Shown piece by piece: positions 33,698 through 40,898 of a stretch of 64,000 bases of DNA (the stretch's first letter is position 1; the number at the start of each line of letters is the position of its first letter). Under the pieces are notes generated by a model. The model saw only the letters and a program-made list of their open reading frames with translations, had not been told where the DNA came from and did no database searches. The stretch is from Halobiforma lacisalsi AJ5 (lineage in GTDB: Archaea > Halobacteriota > Halobacteria > Halobacteriales > Natrialbaceae): NCBI RefSeq assembly GCF_000226975.2, contig NZ_CP019285.1, forward strand, positions 1,674,001 to 1,738,000, in the 5' to 3' direction. Position numbers and translations under genes: made by a program.

Positions 33698-34642
33698 TCA
33701 GTCGGCGATCGGTTCGCCCTCGAGGTCGCCGTCCTCGCCGACCGGGAACTCGTCCTCGGCGGGCCGTTCGCCGGTCGGCAGCGAGTCCCGGAACCGGTCG
33801 ACGACCGAGCGGGCCTCGGGGAGTTCCGTGTCGCTCAGCGCGCCCAGCAGGGCGAGCGCCCGACGCGCCCGCGTGCGCCGCCAGGACTCTTCCCGGTGCT
33901 CGTAGGTGCGGATCCCCCGGAGGAAGTCAGCCTTCGAGAACTCGGGCCAGTAGGGGGTACAGAAGAAGACGGCCGCCTCGTTGCCGTTCGCGTGCCACGG
34001 CAGGAAGTTCGAGGTTCGCTCGTCGCCGCCGGTCCGGATGATCAGGTCGACGTCTCGGACCGGCTGGTCGTACAGCCGCCGTTCGATCGTCTCGACGTCG
34101 ATCTCTTCGGGCTCGAGCTCGCCCGCATCGACTTCGGTCGCGACGTCGCGGGCGGCCTCGAGCAGCCGGGAGCGGCCGCCGTAGGCGAGGGCGATGTTGA
34201 GCACGAATCGGTCGTAGTCGCTGGTGCGCCGTTCGGCGTAGTCGACGGCCTCCTGGACGCGCTCGGGGAGCATCTCGATCTCGCCGATCGCGCGGATCCC
34301 GACCTCGTTCTCGTGGACCCGGTCGGCGTCGGCGAACTCGCGGAGTTTCTCACAGAGGAGGTCGAACAGCTCTTCGTTCTCCTCGTCGGGCCGTTCGAAG
34401 TTTTCCGTGGAGAAGGCATACAGCGTCAGTTCTTCGACGCCGACGTCCTGGCACCACTCGAGGACGCGCTCGGTCGTCTGTGCCCCCGCACGGTGGCCCT
34501 CGGGGGCGTCGCCGCCCCGCCGACGGGCGTACCGGCGGTTTCCGTCCTGGATCACCGCGACGTGGGTCGGTGCACCGGAGATCTCTCTCGAAAGGACCCG
34601 CTCGTAAATCGCGTCGGCGCGCTGACGGAGCCACCGCTTCAT
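33698..34642 (-). CDS. uppS: Cis-prenyltransferase, catalytic (UppS/DHDDS-type)
   Basis: The 314-residue protein elongates isoprenyl diphosphates to the long-chain polyprenol used as glycan carrier. The catalytic P-loop is intact: HVAVIQDGNRRYARRRGG, with Asp33. The Z-type YAFSTENFERP segment and the segment LIIRTGGDERTSNFLPWHANGNE are present. The region after Trp departs from the usual WQxxYxELYF, reading WHANGNEAAVFFCTPYWPEF. The C-terminal RxG motif is absent; the tail continues as an Arg-rich and acidic extension of 70 residues. This matches the catalytic subunit of a heteromeric enzyme, with the partner at 28709-29341. Confidence 0.9.
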   Translation of the reverse strand: MKRWLRQRADAIYERVLSREISGAPTHVAVIQDGNRRYARRRGGDAPEGHRAGAQTTERVLEWCQDVGVEELTLYAFSTENFERPDEENEELFDLLCEKLREFADADRVHENEVGIRAIGEIEMLPERVQEAVDYAERRTSDYDRFVLNIALAYGGRSRLLEAARDVATEVDAGELEPEEIDVETIERRLYDQPVRDVDLIIRTGGDERTSNFLPWHANGNEAAVFFCTPYWPEFSKADFLRGIRTYEHREESWRRTRARRALALLGALSDTELPEARSVVDRFRDSLPTGERPAEDEFPVGEDGDLEGEPIAD

Positions 34643-34857
34643 CGGCCGAAAGGAAGGGACCGACGACTATGTGTTTTGCGTGTTACTTTCCGCCAATGAG
34701 ACGGGTCGACAGGGTCATTGCGGTACGTACGCGGTGTCCGTGTCGTGGTCGACGATCGCTGGCAGCCTCCCGGGGCCGGTAATACACCCGTCATACGGCC
34801 CACAACCCCCTGGATCGAATCGTGACGGCTATCCGTGCGGCGGTTCTCGTATCGACA

Positions 34858-35262
34858 ATGCCAGACACGATCGACGACGACCTCTATCAGCGGACGAAGG
34901 CACTGCTCGAGCCCGGCGAGATCGATCTCAACGGCGCGATCGTCCACACCGACTATGACGGGCAGGACGACGTCAAGATGATGCAGGCGACGATCGACGT
35001 CGGGGACGTCATCGCCGAACACTCCGGCTACGATCCGACCGACTGTTTCGTCTACTCGGGCAACGACGACCCCGATTTCTCCTCCAACCAGCACCAGGGG
35101 CTCACCCTCGACGACGAGGAGTTCGTCTGGGAGTGTCAGCAGCTGCTGCGCGAGGGGAGCTTCGACATCGTCGTCTACTACCGGGCCAGCGCGGACCACG
35201 AGGCGATCCTCGAGGACGTTCGCGAGATGGGCTTCGACGTGACTGGCGTCGAGGGCGACTGA
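34858..35262 (+). CDS. DUF5778-type haloarchaeal protein
   Basis: The 134-residue acidic protein starts MPDTIDDDLYQRTKALLEPG and ends GFDVTGVEGD. It has an alternating beta/alpha pattern with Trp and Cys in EFVWECQQLL and no membrane segments. It is a conserved haloarchaeal hypothetical that I recall as DUF5778. No active-site motif is evident. It precedes the siroheme decarboxylase gene by 72 bases but that gene has its own promoter. Confidence 0.75.
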   Translation: MPDTIDDDLYQRTKALLEPGEIDLNGAIVHTDYDGQDDVKMMQATIDVGDVIAEHSGYDPTDCFVYSGNDDPDFSSNQHQGLTLDDEEFVWECQQLLREGSFDIVVYYRASADHEAILEDVREMGFDVTGVEGD

Positions 35263-35302
35263 GGACGGACAGCCGTCTCCCACGCCGCTGGAGTCGCCGG
35301 GC

Positions 35303-35311
35303 CGTTTTTAG
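35303..35311 (+). promoter_or_regulatory. TATA box for the siroheme decarboxylase gene
   Basis: GTTTTTAGG lies 24-32 bases before the ATG at 35335, giving a leaderless start. The same TTTTTAG core is found before the MoeA-PBP gene at 42755 on the other strand. Confidence 0.55.
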
Positions 35312-35334
35312 GTACCGCCTCCCGAGGGGCGCGT

Positions 35335-36420
35335 ATGGACACGGACGTCGCCCTCGGCGAGCGCGAGCGGGCGGTCGTCAACGCCTTCCAGGGCGGGTTC
35401 CCGGTCGCGCCACGGCCGTTCGAACCCGCTGCAGCCGCCCTCCGGGACCGGGGTGTCGACGTCTCCGCGGGGGAGTTACTCGAGACGATCCGCTACTTAG
35501 AGGAGCGGGACGTCCTCTCCCGGTTCGGGCCGCTGATCGACGCGGAGGCGATCGGCGGGACCGCAGTCCTGGCCGCGACGTCGGCACCCGACGACAGGGT
35601 CGACGAGATCGCGGAGACGATCAACGCCCGCCGCGAGGTGGCCCACAACTACGAACGCGATCACCCGGAACTCAACCTCTGGTTCGTCGTCTCGGTCGCG
35701 GACGCGGACCGCGTTCCGGAGGTGCTGGCCGGGATCGAGGCCGAGACCGGCCGCGAGACGTACGCGATGCCCAAGCGACGGGAGTTCGAACTCGAGGCGC
35801 GGTTTCCGGTCGACGGGCCGCTGTCGGACGAGTCGCTCGAGATCGGTCCGGGGGCGGACGAGCCCAGTCCGGGCGCGTCGCCCGCGGACGCCTCGAGCCC
35901 CCTCTCGCCTGCGGAACGCGACCTCGTTCTCGAGGTACAGGACGGACTGCCGCTCTCGGAAACACCCTACGCGGACGTCGCCGCCGCCGTCGACCGCGAC
36001 CCGGACTGGGTTCGCGAGACGATCCGACGGTTCGACCGCGAGGGGAAGATCCGCCGGGTGGGCGTCGTGCCGAATCACTACGCGCTCGGGTACACGGTAA
36101 ACGGGATGACGGTCTGGGACGTCCCCGACGACCTCGTCTCCGAGGTCGGGTCGGCCGTCGCGTCGCTTCCGTTCGTCACCCACTGCTACGAGCGGCCGCG
36201 CCACGAGGGCGTCTGGTCGTACAACCTCTTCGCGATGGTCCACGGTCGCTCCGAAGGGGAGTGTCGACGGCGGATCGAGCGTGTCCGCGAGACCGTCGCC
36301 GAGTACGACGACGTACGCGAGGACGACTGGGAGACGCTCTTTTCAACGCGAATCTTGAAGAAGACGGGGATTCGACTGACCGAACGCGTCGAAGCGAACA
36401 CGCGACCCGACACGACATGA
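35335..36420 (+). CDS. ahbAB: Siroheme decarboxylase, fused AhbA/AhbB-type
   Basis: The 361-residue protein consists of two Lrp/AsnC-like modules, each with a helix-turn-helix-like region and a ferredoxin-like alpha/beta domain. The first is residues about 1-165 (EERDVLSRFGPLIDAEAIGG in the hinge), the second about 195-350 (FDREGKIRRVGVVPNHYALG). Both carry the RxGPLID/RRVGVVPNH-type motif of siroheme decarboxylases, and the second has THCYERPRHEGVWSYNLFAMVHG. The enzyme removes two carboxyl groups from siroheme to give didecarboxysiroheme in the archaeal haem route. It overlaps the precorrin-2 dehydrogenase gene by four bases and is followed by hemA, so the assignment agrees with context. 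It is often mis-annotated as an Lrp regulator. Confidence 0.88.
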   Translation: MDTDVALGERERAVVNAFQGGFPVAPRPFEPAAAALRDRGVDVSAGELLETIRYLEERDVLSRFGPLIDAEAIGGTAVLAATSAPDDRVDEIAETINARREVAHNYERDHPELNLWFVVSVADADRVPEVLAGIEAETGRETYAMPKRREFELEARFPVDGPLSDESLEIGPGADEPSPGASPADASSPLSPAERDLVLEVQDGLPLSETPYADVAAAVDRDPDWVRETIRRFDREGKIRRVGVVPNHYALGYTVNGMTVWDVPDDLVSEVGSAVASLPFVTHCYERPRHEGVWSYNLFAMVHGRSEGECRRRIERVRETVAEYDDVREDDWETLFSTRILKKTGIRLTERVEANTRPDTT

Positions 36421-37105
36421 TCCCCCTCGGCCACGACTTCACTGACGCGACGGTGCTCGTCTTCGGCGGCGGCCAGGTCGGCGCGCGGAAGGCCCGCCGG
36501 TTCGCTCGCGAAGCGGAGGTGATCGTCGTCAGCCCGGCGTTTACGGACGCGTTCGAGGTGTTGGAGAGGGGGGACGGCGGTACCGATCGCTCAGGTACCG
36601 TCCGCCGTATCCGGGCCGCACCCGATCCCGACGACGTCGGCGACTGGCTCGAGCGGACGACTCCGGCCCTCGTCGTCGCGGCGACCGACGACGAGCCGCT
36701 CAACGACGCGATCGGGGAGGCCGCGCGCGAGCGTGGCGCGCTCGTGAACAGAGCCGATCGATCCGGAACGGGCGACGGCGATCCCGGGCGCGTCGTCGTT
36801 CCGGCGACGGTCAGGGAGGATCCCGTCGTCGTCGCGGTCGCCACCGGCGGGACCGCCCCCGCCGCGAGGAGACCCTGGCGGGCGCCGGTGAGATGGCGAC
36901 GCTCTGTGGAGAATTGCGGACGGAACTGCGATCGCGGGGGGTGGGGCCGGAGCGGCGACGGGAGGTGGTTACCGACGTCACCAGATCGCCGGAAGTTTGG
37001 ACAACTTTACGTAGGGGAGACTCCAACCGCCAGCAAGTGATCGAGGACGTGCTCGGCGAGCAACTCGACGACACCGGAACGGGGACGGGAGGTGACCGGG
37101 AGTGA
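36417..37105 (+). pseudogene. Precorrin-2 dehydrogenase, frameshifted
   Basis: The N-terminal part is a standard precorrin-2 dehydrogenase/siroheme synthase Rossmann domain: LVFGGGQVGARKARRFA, then LVVAATDDEPLNDAIGEAA, NRADRSG and VVVAVATGGTAP. At about 36858-36866 the frame is lost. The C-terminal helical domain (REETLAGAGEMATLCGELR onward) continues in the third frame to a TGA at 37103-37105, which overlaps the GTG of hemA exactly as a coupled gene would. The segment between GGTAP and GAGEMA is also about seven residues shorter than usual, which points to a small deletion. The in-frame product would end at 37040 with a nonsense tail of about 60 residues. The intact enzyme makes sirohydrochlorin for siroheme and haem. 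Confidence 0.8.
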
Positions 37106-38523
37106 CGGGTACCGGCGTCGTCAGCGCAGCGCGGGTCACCCACGACAGCGGTAGCGTCGACGACCTCGCGGACGCCAGCCCCGACGCGCAACGCGACGCG
37201 GTTGCCGACCTCTGCTCGCTGCCGGAGATCGACGAAGCGTACGTCCTCTCGACGTGTAACCGGGTCGAGGCCTACGTCGTCGGTCCCGACGCAGCGGTCG
37301 GACGGGCCGCACTCGAGGAGTTCTTCGCCCCCGTCGACGACGCCGCGATCGTCAGGACCGGCCACGACGAGAGCCTTCGACACCTCCTGCGGGTCGCGGC
37401 CGGCCTCGAGTCGGTCGTGCTCGGGGAAGACCAGATTATGGGCCAGGTCCGTGACGCCTACGAGGACGCTCGTGACGCCGGCGGGATCGGCCCGATGCTC
37501 GACCCCGCCGTCACGAAGGCGATCCACGTCGGGGAGCGTGCCCGCACCGAGACCGAGATCAACGAAGGCGTCGTCTCCCTGGGTTCGGCGGCGACGCGAC
37601 TCGCCGCCAAGGAACGCGACCTTGAGGGTGCGGACGCGCTGGTCGTCGGCGCGGGCGAGATGGGACGGCTCGCCGCGCGGAGCCTCGCCGACGCCGGCGT
37701 CGCGCAGTTGTCGGTCGCGAACCGGACGCTGGCGCGAGCCGAAGCGCTCGCGGAGAAACTGGCGGGCGACGCCGACGACGACGGGTACGGGGACGAGGAC
37801 ACCGAAACCAGCGCACTTTCCCTCGAATCGGTGCCGTCGGCCGCACCCGAAGCCGACATCGTCGTCGCGGCGACGGGAAGCGACGAACCGGTGATCGAAC
37901 CCGGACATCTCTCGGATTCGGAACCGACGGCGGAGGCGGAGGCGGAGACGGAGGCCGACGTCGAACGCGTCGTCGTCGACCTCGGCCAACCCCGCGATGT
38001 CGCGCCCGCCGCGGCCGACCTCCCGACGGTGGCCGTCTACGACCTCGACGACCTCGAGTCGGTCACCGAACGGACCAGACGGCAGCGGGCCGAGGCGGCC
38101 CGCGAGGTCGAGGGGATCGTCGAACGGGAGTTCGACCTCCTCCTCGAACAGTACAAGCGGGCGCGGGCCGACGAGGCCATCGCCGCGATGTACGAGTCCG
38201 CCGAACGGATCAAGCAACGCGAACTCGAGAAGGCGCTGTCCAGGCTCGACGACGACCTCTCTCCCTCCCAGCGCGAAGTCGTCGAGTCGATGGCGGATAC
38301 GCTGGTGTCCCAACTGCTCGCCCCGCCGACGACGAGCCTGCGGGAGGCGGCGGCCGAGGACGACTGGGAGACGATCCACACCGCCCTACAGCTGTTCGAT
38401 CCGCACTTCGGCGACGACGTCGAGGTCGCGGCCCTGCTCGACGCGGGTGCGAACGCGATGGAGTCGGAGGGCGAGGCCGAGACCGCGGGCACGGACCTCA
38501 TCCACGTGACCGACGACGATTGA
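37102..38523 (+). CDS. hemA: Glutamyl-tRNA reductase
   Basis: The 473-residue protein catalyses the NADPH-dependent first step of tetrapyrrole synthesis. The catalytic Cys52 is in LSTCNRVEAY. The phrase VLGEDQIMGQVRDAYEDA follows, and the nucleotide-binding domain contains VVGAGEMGRLAARSL. The C-terminal dimerisation helices include EQYKRARADEAIAAMY. An acidic insertion after SLESVPS and an acidic tail are haloarchaeal additions. The start is a GTG whose bases overlap the stop of the preceding precorrin-2 dehydrogenase frame, so the genes ahbAB, dehydrogenase and hemA form a co-translated haem operon. Confidence 0.95.
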   Translation: MTGTGVVSAARVTHDSGSVDDLADASPDAQRDAVADLCSLPEIDEAYVLSTCNRVEAYVVGPDAAVGRAALEEFFAPVDDAAIVRTGHDESLRHLLRVAAGLESVVLGEDQIMGQVRDAYEDARDAGGIGPMLDPAVTKAIHVGERARTETEINEGVVSLGSAATRLAAKERDLEGADALVVGAGEMGRLAARSLADAGVAQLSVANRTLARAEALAEKLAGDADDDGYGDEDTETSALSLESVPSAAPEADIVVAATGSDEPVIEPGHLSDSEPTAEAEAETEADVERVVVDLGQPRDVAPAAADLPTVAVYDLDDLESVTERTRRQRAEAAREVEGIVEREFDLLLEQYKRARADEAIAAMYESAERIKQRELEKALSRLDDDLSPSQREVVESMADTLVSQLLAPPTTSLREAAAEDDWETIHTALQLFDPHFGDDVEVAALLDAGANAMESEGEAETAGTDLIHVTDDD

Positions 38524-38641
38524 TACGAACGACCCCGACGCGTTGTCGGTTCTGACGGCTGTTTCCTGCCGGTTCGACTTAATTGTCGGCCGGGACGACC
38601 TTGGCATAATCGTTATCTGGTTGGCTTGCGTTGACACGGAT

Positions 38642-38923
38642 ATGGCCGACCTACTCTCAGACGACGAGATCGACGCACAACTACCCGACGAGTGGACTCG
38701 AGACGGCGACGAAATCGTCCGTACCTACGAGTTCGACGACTACCTTCACGGGGTCAATTTCGCGCAGATGGTCGGCGAGATCGCGGAATCGCAGTTCCAC
38801 CACCCGGAGATCGTCATCCGGTACAAGGAGGTCGAGATCCGGCTGACCTCCCACGAGGAGGGTGGCATTACCGATCAGGACGTCGAGATGGCCGAACTGA
38901 TCGAGTCCGAGCGCGAGGCCTGA
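38642..38923 (+). CDS. 4a-hydroxytetrahydrobiopterin dehydratase (PCD/DCoH)
   Basis: The 93-residue protein fits the pterin-4a-carbinolamine dehydratase family: DEWTRDGDEIVRTYEFDDYL, then FAQMVGEIAESQFHHPEIVI with the active-site His pair, and LTSHEEGGITDQDVEMA with the third His. The enzyme recycles oxidised pterin cofactors. Haloarchaea often encode it in the absence of obvious aromatic hydroxylases, so the actual pterin partner (possibly molybdopterin-related) is uncertain. A TATA-like CATAATC at about 38605 would place the start near 38632. Confidence 0.92.
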   Translation: MADLLSDDEIDAQLPDEWTRDGDEIVRTYEFDDYLHGVNFAQMVGEIAESQFHHPEIVIRYKEVEIRLTSHEEGGITDQDVEMAELIESEREA

Positions 38924-39024
38924 GCGGCGACGGGAACCGTTCGAGGGGGCTCGAGGGAAGTCCCCGTCGCGACCGGGCGATGCCGGCGAAACGCACACCC
39001 GCACCGATCTAGTACACTGTACCC

Positions 39025-39456
39025 ATGCACGCCAGCTACGTCTTCCGCGTCACCGTCCGCCTCGAGAGCGAAGCGCCGTCGGTCTCGATCGATCCGGCGT
39101 CGGCCCGGACCGAACTCACCGTCCACCGGGATGCGCCCGAACCGGGGGCCGACGGCTGGCTGTTCTTCCGGACCACGCTCTGGCGGGGCGACGTCGCCGA
39201 CGAGGAGTACGCGCGACGGCTCGCGGCCGAGTGGCTCGGCGGCGACGACGCCGACCCGGCGGGGACCGACGCCGCAGGCGGGCTCCCCTTCGAGGTCGAA
39301 TCCGTCGCCTTCAGCGAACTCCGGACCGACGAGGCCTACTACGAGGCGTTCAAACGCGAGATCGCGGCCGATCTCGAGACGTTCAACGCCGAGCACGTCT
39401 CGGAAGTGCTCTCGAAGTATCTCGGCTCGAGCATCCGGGTGACCGACGGCTCGTGA
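39025..39456 (+). CDS. LWR-salt protein
   Basis: The 143-residue protein contains the family-defining phrase FFRTTLWRGD and begins MHASYVFRVTVRLE. The C-terminal part has DEAYYEAFKREIAADLETFN followed by a short helix ending YLGSSIRV. LWR-salt proteins are small conserved proteins restricted to halophilic archaea with no known biochemical role. It is cytoplasmic and stands alone between the pterin dehydratase and the HAD phosphatase. Confidence 0.85.
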   Translation: MHASYVFRVTVRLESEAPSVSIDPASARTELTVHRDAPEPGADGWLFFRTTLWRGDVADEEYARRLAAEWLGGDDADPAGTDAAGGLPFEVESVAFSELRTDEAYYEAFKREIAADLETFNAEHVSEVLSKYLGSSIRVTDGS

Positions 39457-39482
39457 TCGACGGCAGTGCCCTCGATCGGTAC

Positions 39483-39490
39483 ACATAAAC
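39483..39490 (+). promoter_or_regulatory. TATA-like element before the HAD phosphatase
   Basis: ACATAAAC lies 28-35 bases before the ATG at 39518, compatible with a near-leaderless transcript. Confidence 0.4.
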
Positions 39491-39517
39491 TTCGCAAACC
39501 CGTAGCTGTGTGTCCCG

Positions 39518-40162
39518 ATGGTCTCCGAGTACGATTTCTGGCTGCTCGACCTCGACGGCACGCTGGTCGACGTCGAGTGGTCGTACACCCGCGACGTGTT
39601 CGACCGGGTCGGTGACCGGCTCGGATACCGCTTCAGCGACCGCGAGGCCGAGATCATCTGGAACGGGCTCACCGGCTCCCGGGACCACCAGCTCCGCGAG
39701 TGGGGGCTCGATCCCGGGGAGTTCTGGGAGGCGTTCCACGCCGAGGAGGACCCCTACGTCCGGGCCGAACAGACCTTCCTGCACGAGGACGCCGAGTTCG
39801 TCGGCGACCTCGAGGAACCCGTCGGCCTGGTCACGCACTGCCAGGAGTTCCTCTGTGAACCCGTCCTGGACGAACTCGGCATCCGCGACTGGTTCGACGC
39901 CCGGCTTTGCTGTACCGAGGAGACGGGCTGGAAGCCGGACCCGACGCCCGTCCAGCGGGTCATGAACGACCTCGGCGTGGGCCACAATGGCCACCGCGGC
40001 GTGCTGGCGGGTGACGGTGCCTGCGACGTCGGCGCGGCCTGGAACGCCGGACTGGATGCCATCCACGTCGAGCGGATCGGCCACGAACGGCGCGGCCAGT
40101 GCGTGCTCGGAGACTACCGCGTCCGCTCGTTCGACGAACTCGACCACCCCTACTTCGCGTGA
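39518..40162 (+). CDS. HAD-family phosphatase
   Basis: The 214-residue protein is a phosphoglycolate-phosphatase-like HAD hydrolase. Motif I is LLDLDGTLVD (Asp11, Asp13), motif II is in GLVTHCQ (Thr), motif III is the Lys of GWKPDP, and motif IV is LAGDGACDVGAA. The helical cap between motifs I and II contains the region WNGLTGSRDHQLREWGLDPG. It removes phosphate from a small metabolite; the substrate is not predictable. The stop lies one base from the convergent regulator gene. Confidence 0.88.
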   Translation: MVSEYDFWLLDLDGTLVDVEWSYTRDVFDRVGDRLGYRFSDREAEIIWNGLTGSRDHQLREWGLDPGEFWEAFHAEEDPYVRAEQTFLHEDAEFVGDLEEPVGLVTHCQEFLCEPVLDELGIRDWFDARLCCTEETGWKPDPTPVQRVMNDLGVGHNGHRGVLAGDGACDVGAAWNAGLDAIHVERIGHERRGQCVLGDYRVRSFDELDHPYFA

Positions 40163-40163
40163 G

Positions 40164-40814
40164 CTACGGCGGTCGACTCGCCGACTCGAGTTCGTCGTTG
40201 ACCAGCGTTTCGTAGGCGCGTCGGAACCGCTCCGACAGTGCCTGGTGTGAAATGCCGAGTTCGTTCGCCAGCTCCTCCATCGACACCTGGCGCGGAATCT
40301 CGAAGTAGCCGTACTCGAGCGCAGCCTCGAGGGCTTCCCGCTGTTCTGGGGTCAGCCGGCTGTCGACCTCCGATTGCTCCGGGACGTCGCTAACCCGCCG
40401 GAGGTCGGCGTCGATCCCTCGGTCGACGAGGCGGTCGTACCCTTCACAGAGCCCGTCCCGGTCGGGAAACCGGACTTTCATCTGCCACCAGCCGTTCGAT
40501 CCCCAGGCCTCGAGCAGCGAACTCCCGTCGACGAGCAACTCGTCGTAGAGCCTGTTCAGCCCCTCGTTCTCGGCGAACCGGACGTCGAACAGCAGTCGCT
40601 GGTCGGTCTCGACCAGCAGTTCGGACGACCGGACCGACGGATCGACGTCGAACGCCCGTTCGATCCGCTCGCGACCGACGTCGGTGACCCAGAGGGACGG
40701 CCGGTTCTTCGAGACCGACGACTCGAGTTCGACCGTCACCTCGGGGGCGCGCTCGAACGTCTCCTCGAGCGTCGTGTCCGCGGCCGATAGGCGGAGTTCC
40801 GCTATCGTCGACAT
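40164..40814 (-). CDS. Bat-type HTH-10 regulator
   Basis: The 216-residue protein has an N-terminal ligand- or protein-interaction domain with mixed strands (ELRLSAADTTLEETF, VTVELESSVSKNRPSLWV), and a C-terminal HTH-10 domain (LTPEQREALEAALEYGYFEI, then VSMEELANELGISHQALSER), as in bacterio-opsin activators. The ATG at 40814 is preferred over the upstream frame to 40841. The A/T-rich stretch at about 40840-40855 probably holds its promoter. Targets are unknown; the regulator at 47211-47954 is of the same class. Confidence 0.85.
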   Translation of the reverse strand: MSTIAELRLSAADTTLEETFERAPEVTVELESSVSKNRPSLWVTDVGRERIERAFDVDPSVRSSELLVETDQRLLFDVRFAENEGLNRLYDELLVDGSSLLEAWGSNGWWQMKVRFPDRDGLCEGYDRLVDRGIDADLRRVSDVPEQSEVDSRLTPEQREALEAALEYGYFEIPRQVSMEELANELGISHQALSERFRRAYETLVNDELESASRPP

Positions 40815-40898
40815 CACGACACGTACACCGCCGAGGACCAAAAATCGCTTTTCACGGCCTGTTAACCGTCAGGGATTCCGACGGGTCCGACGAGGGAC

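Noticed and set aside
35335-36420. Annotation as an Lrp/AsnC transcriptional regulator
   Set aside because: Two modules with siroheme-decarboxylase motifs and location beside precorrin-2 dehydrogenase and hemA make the enzymatic role more likely.
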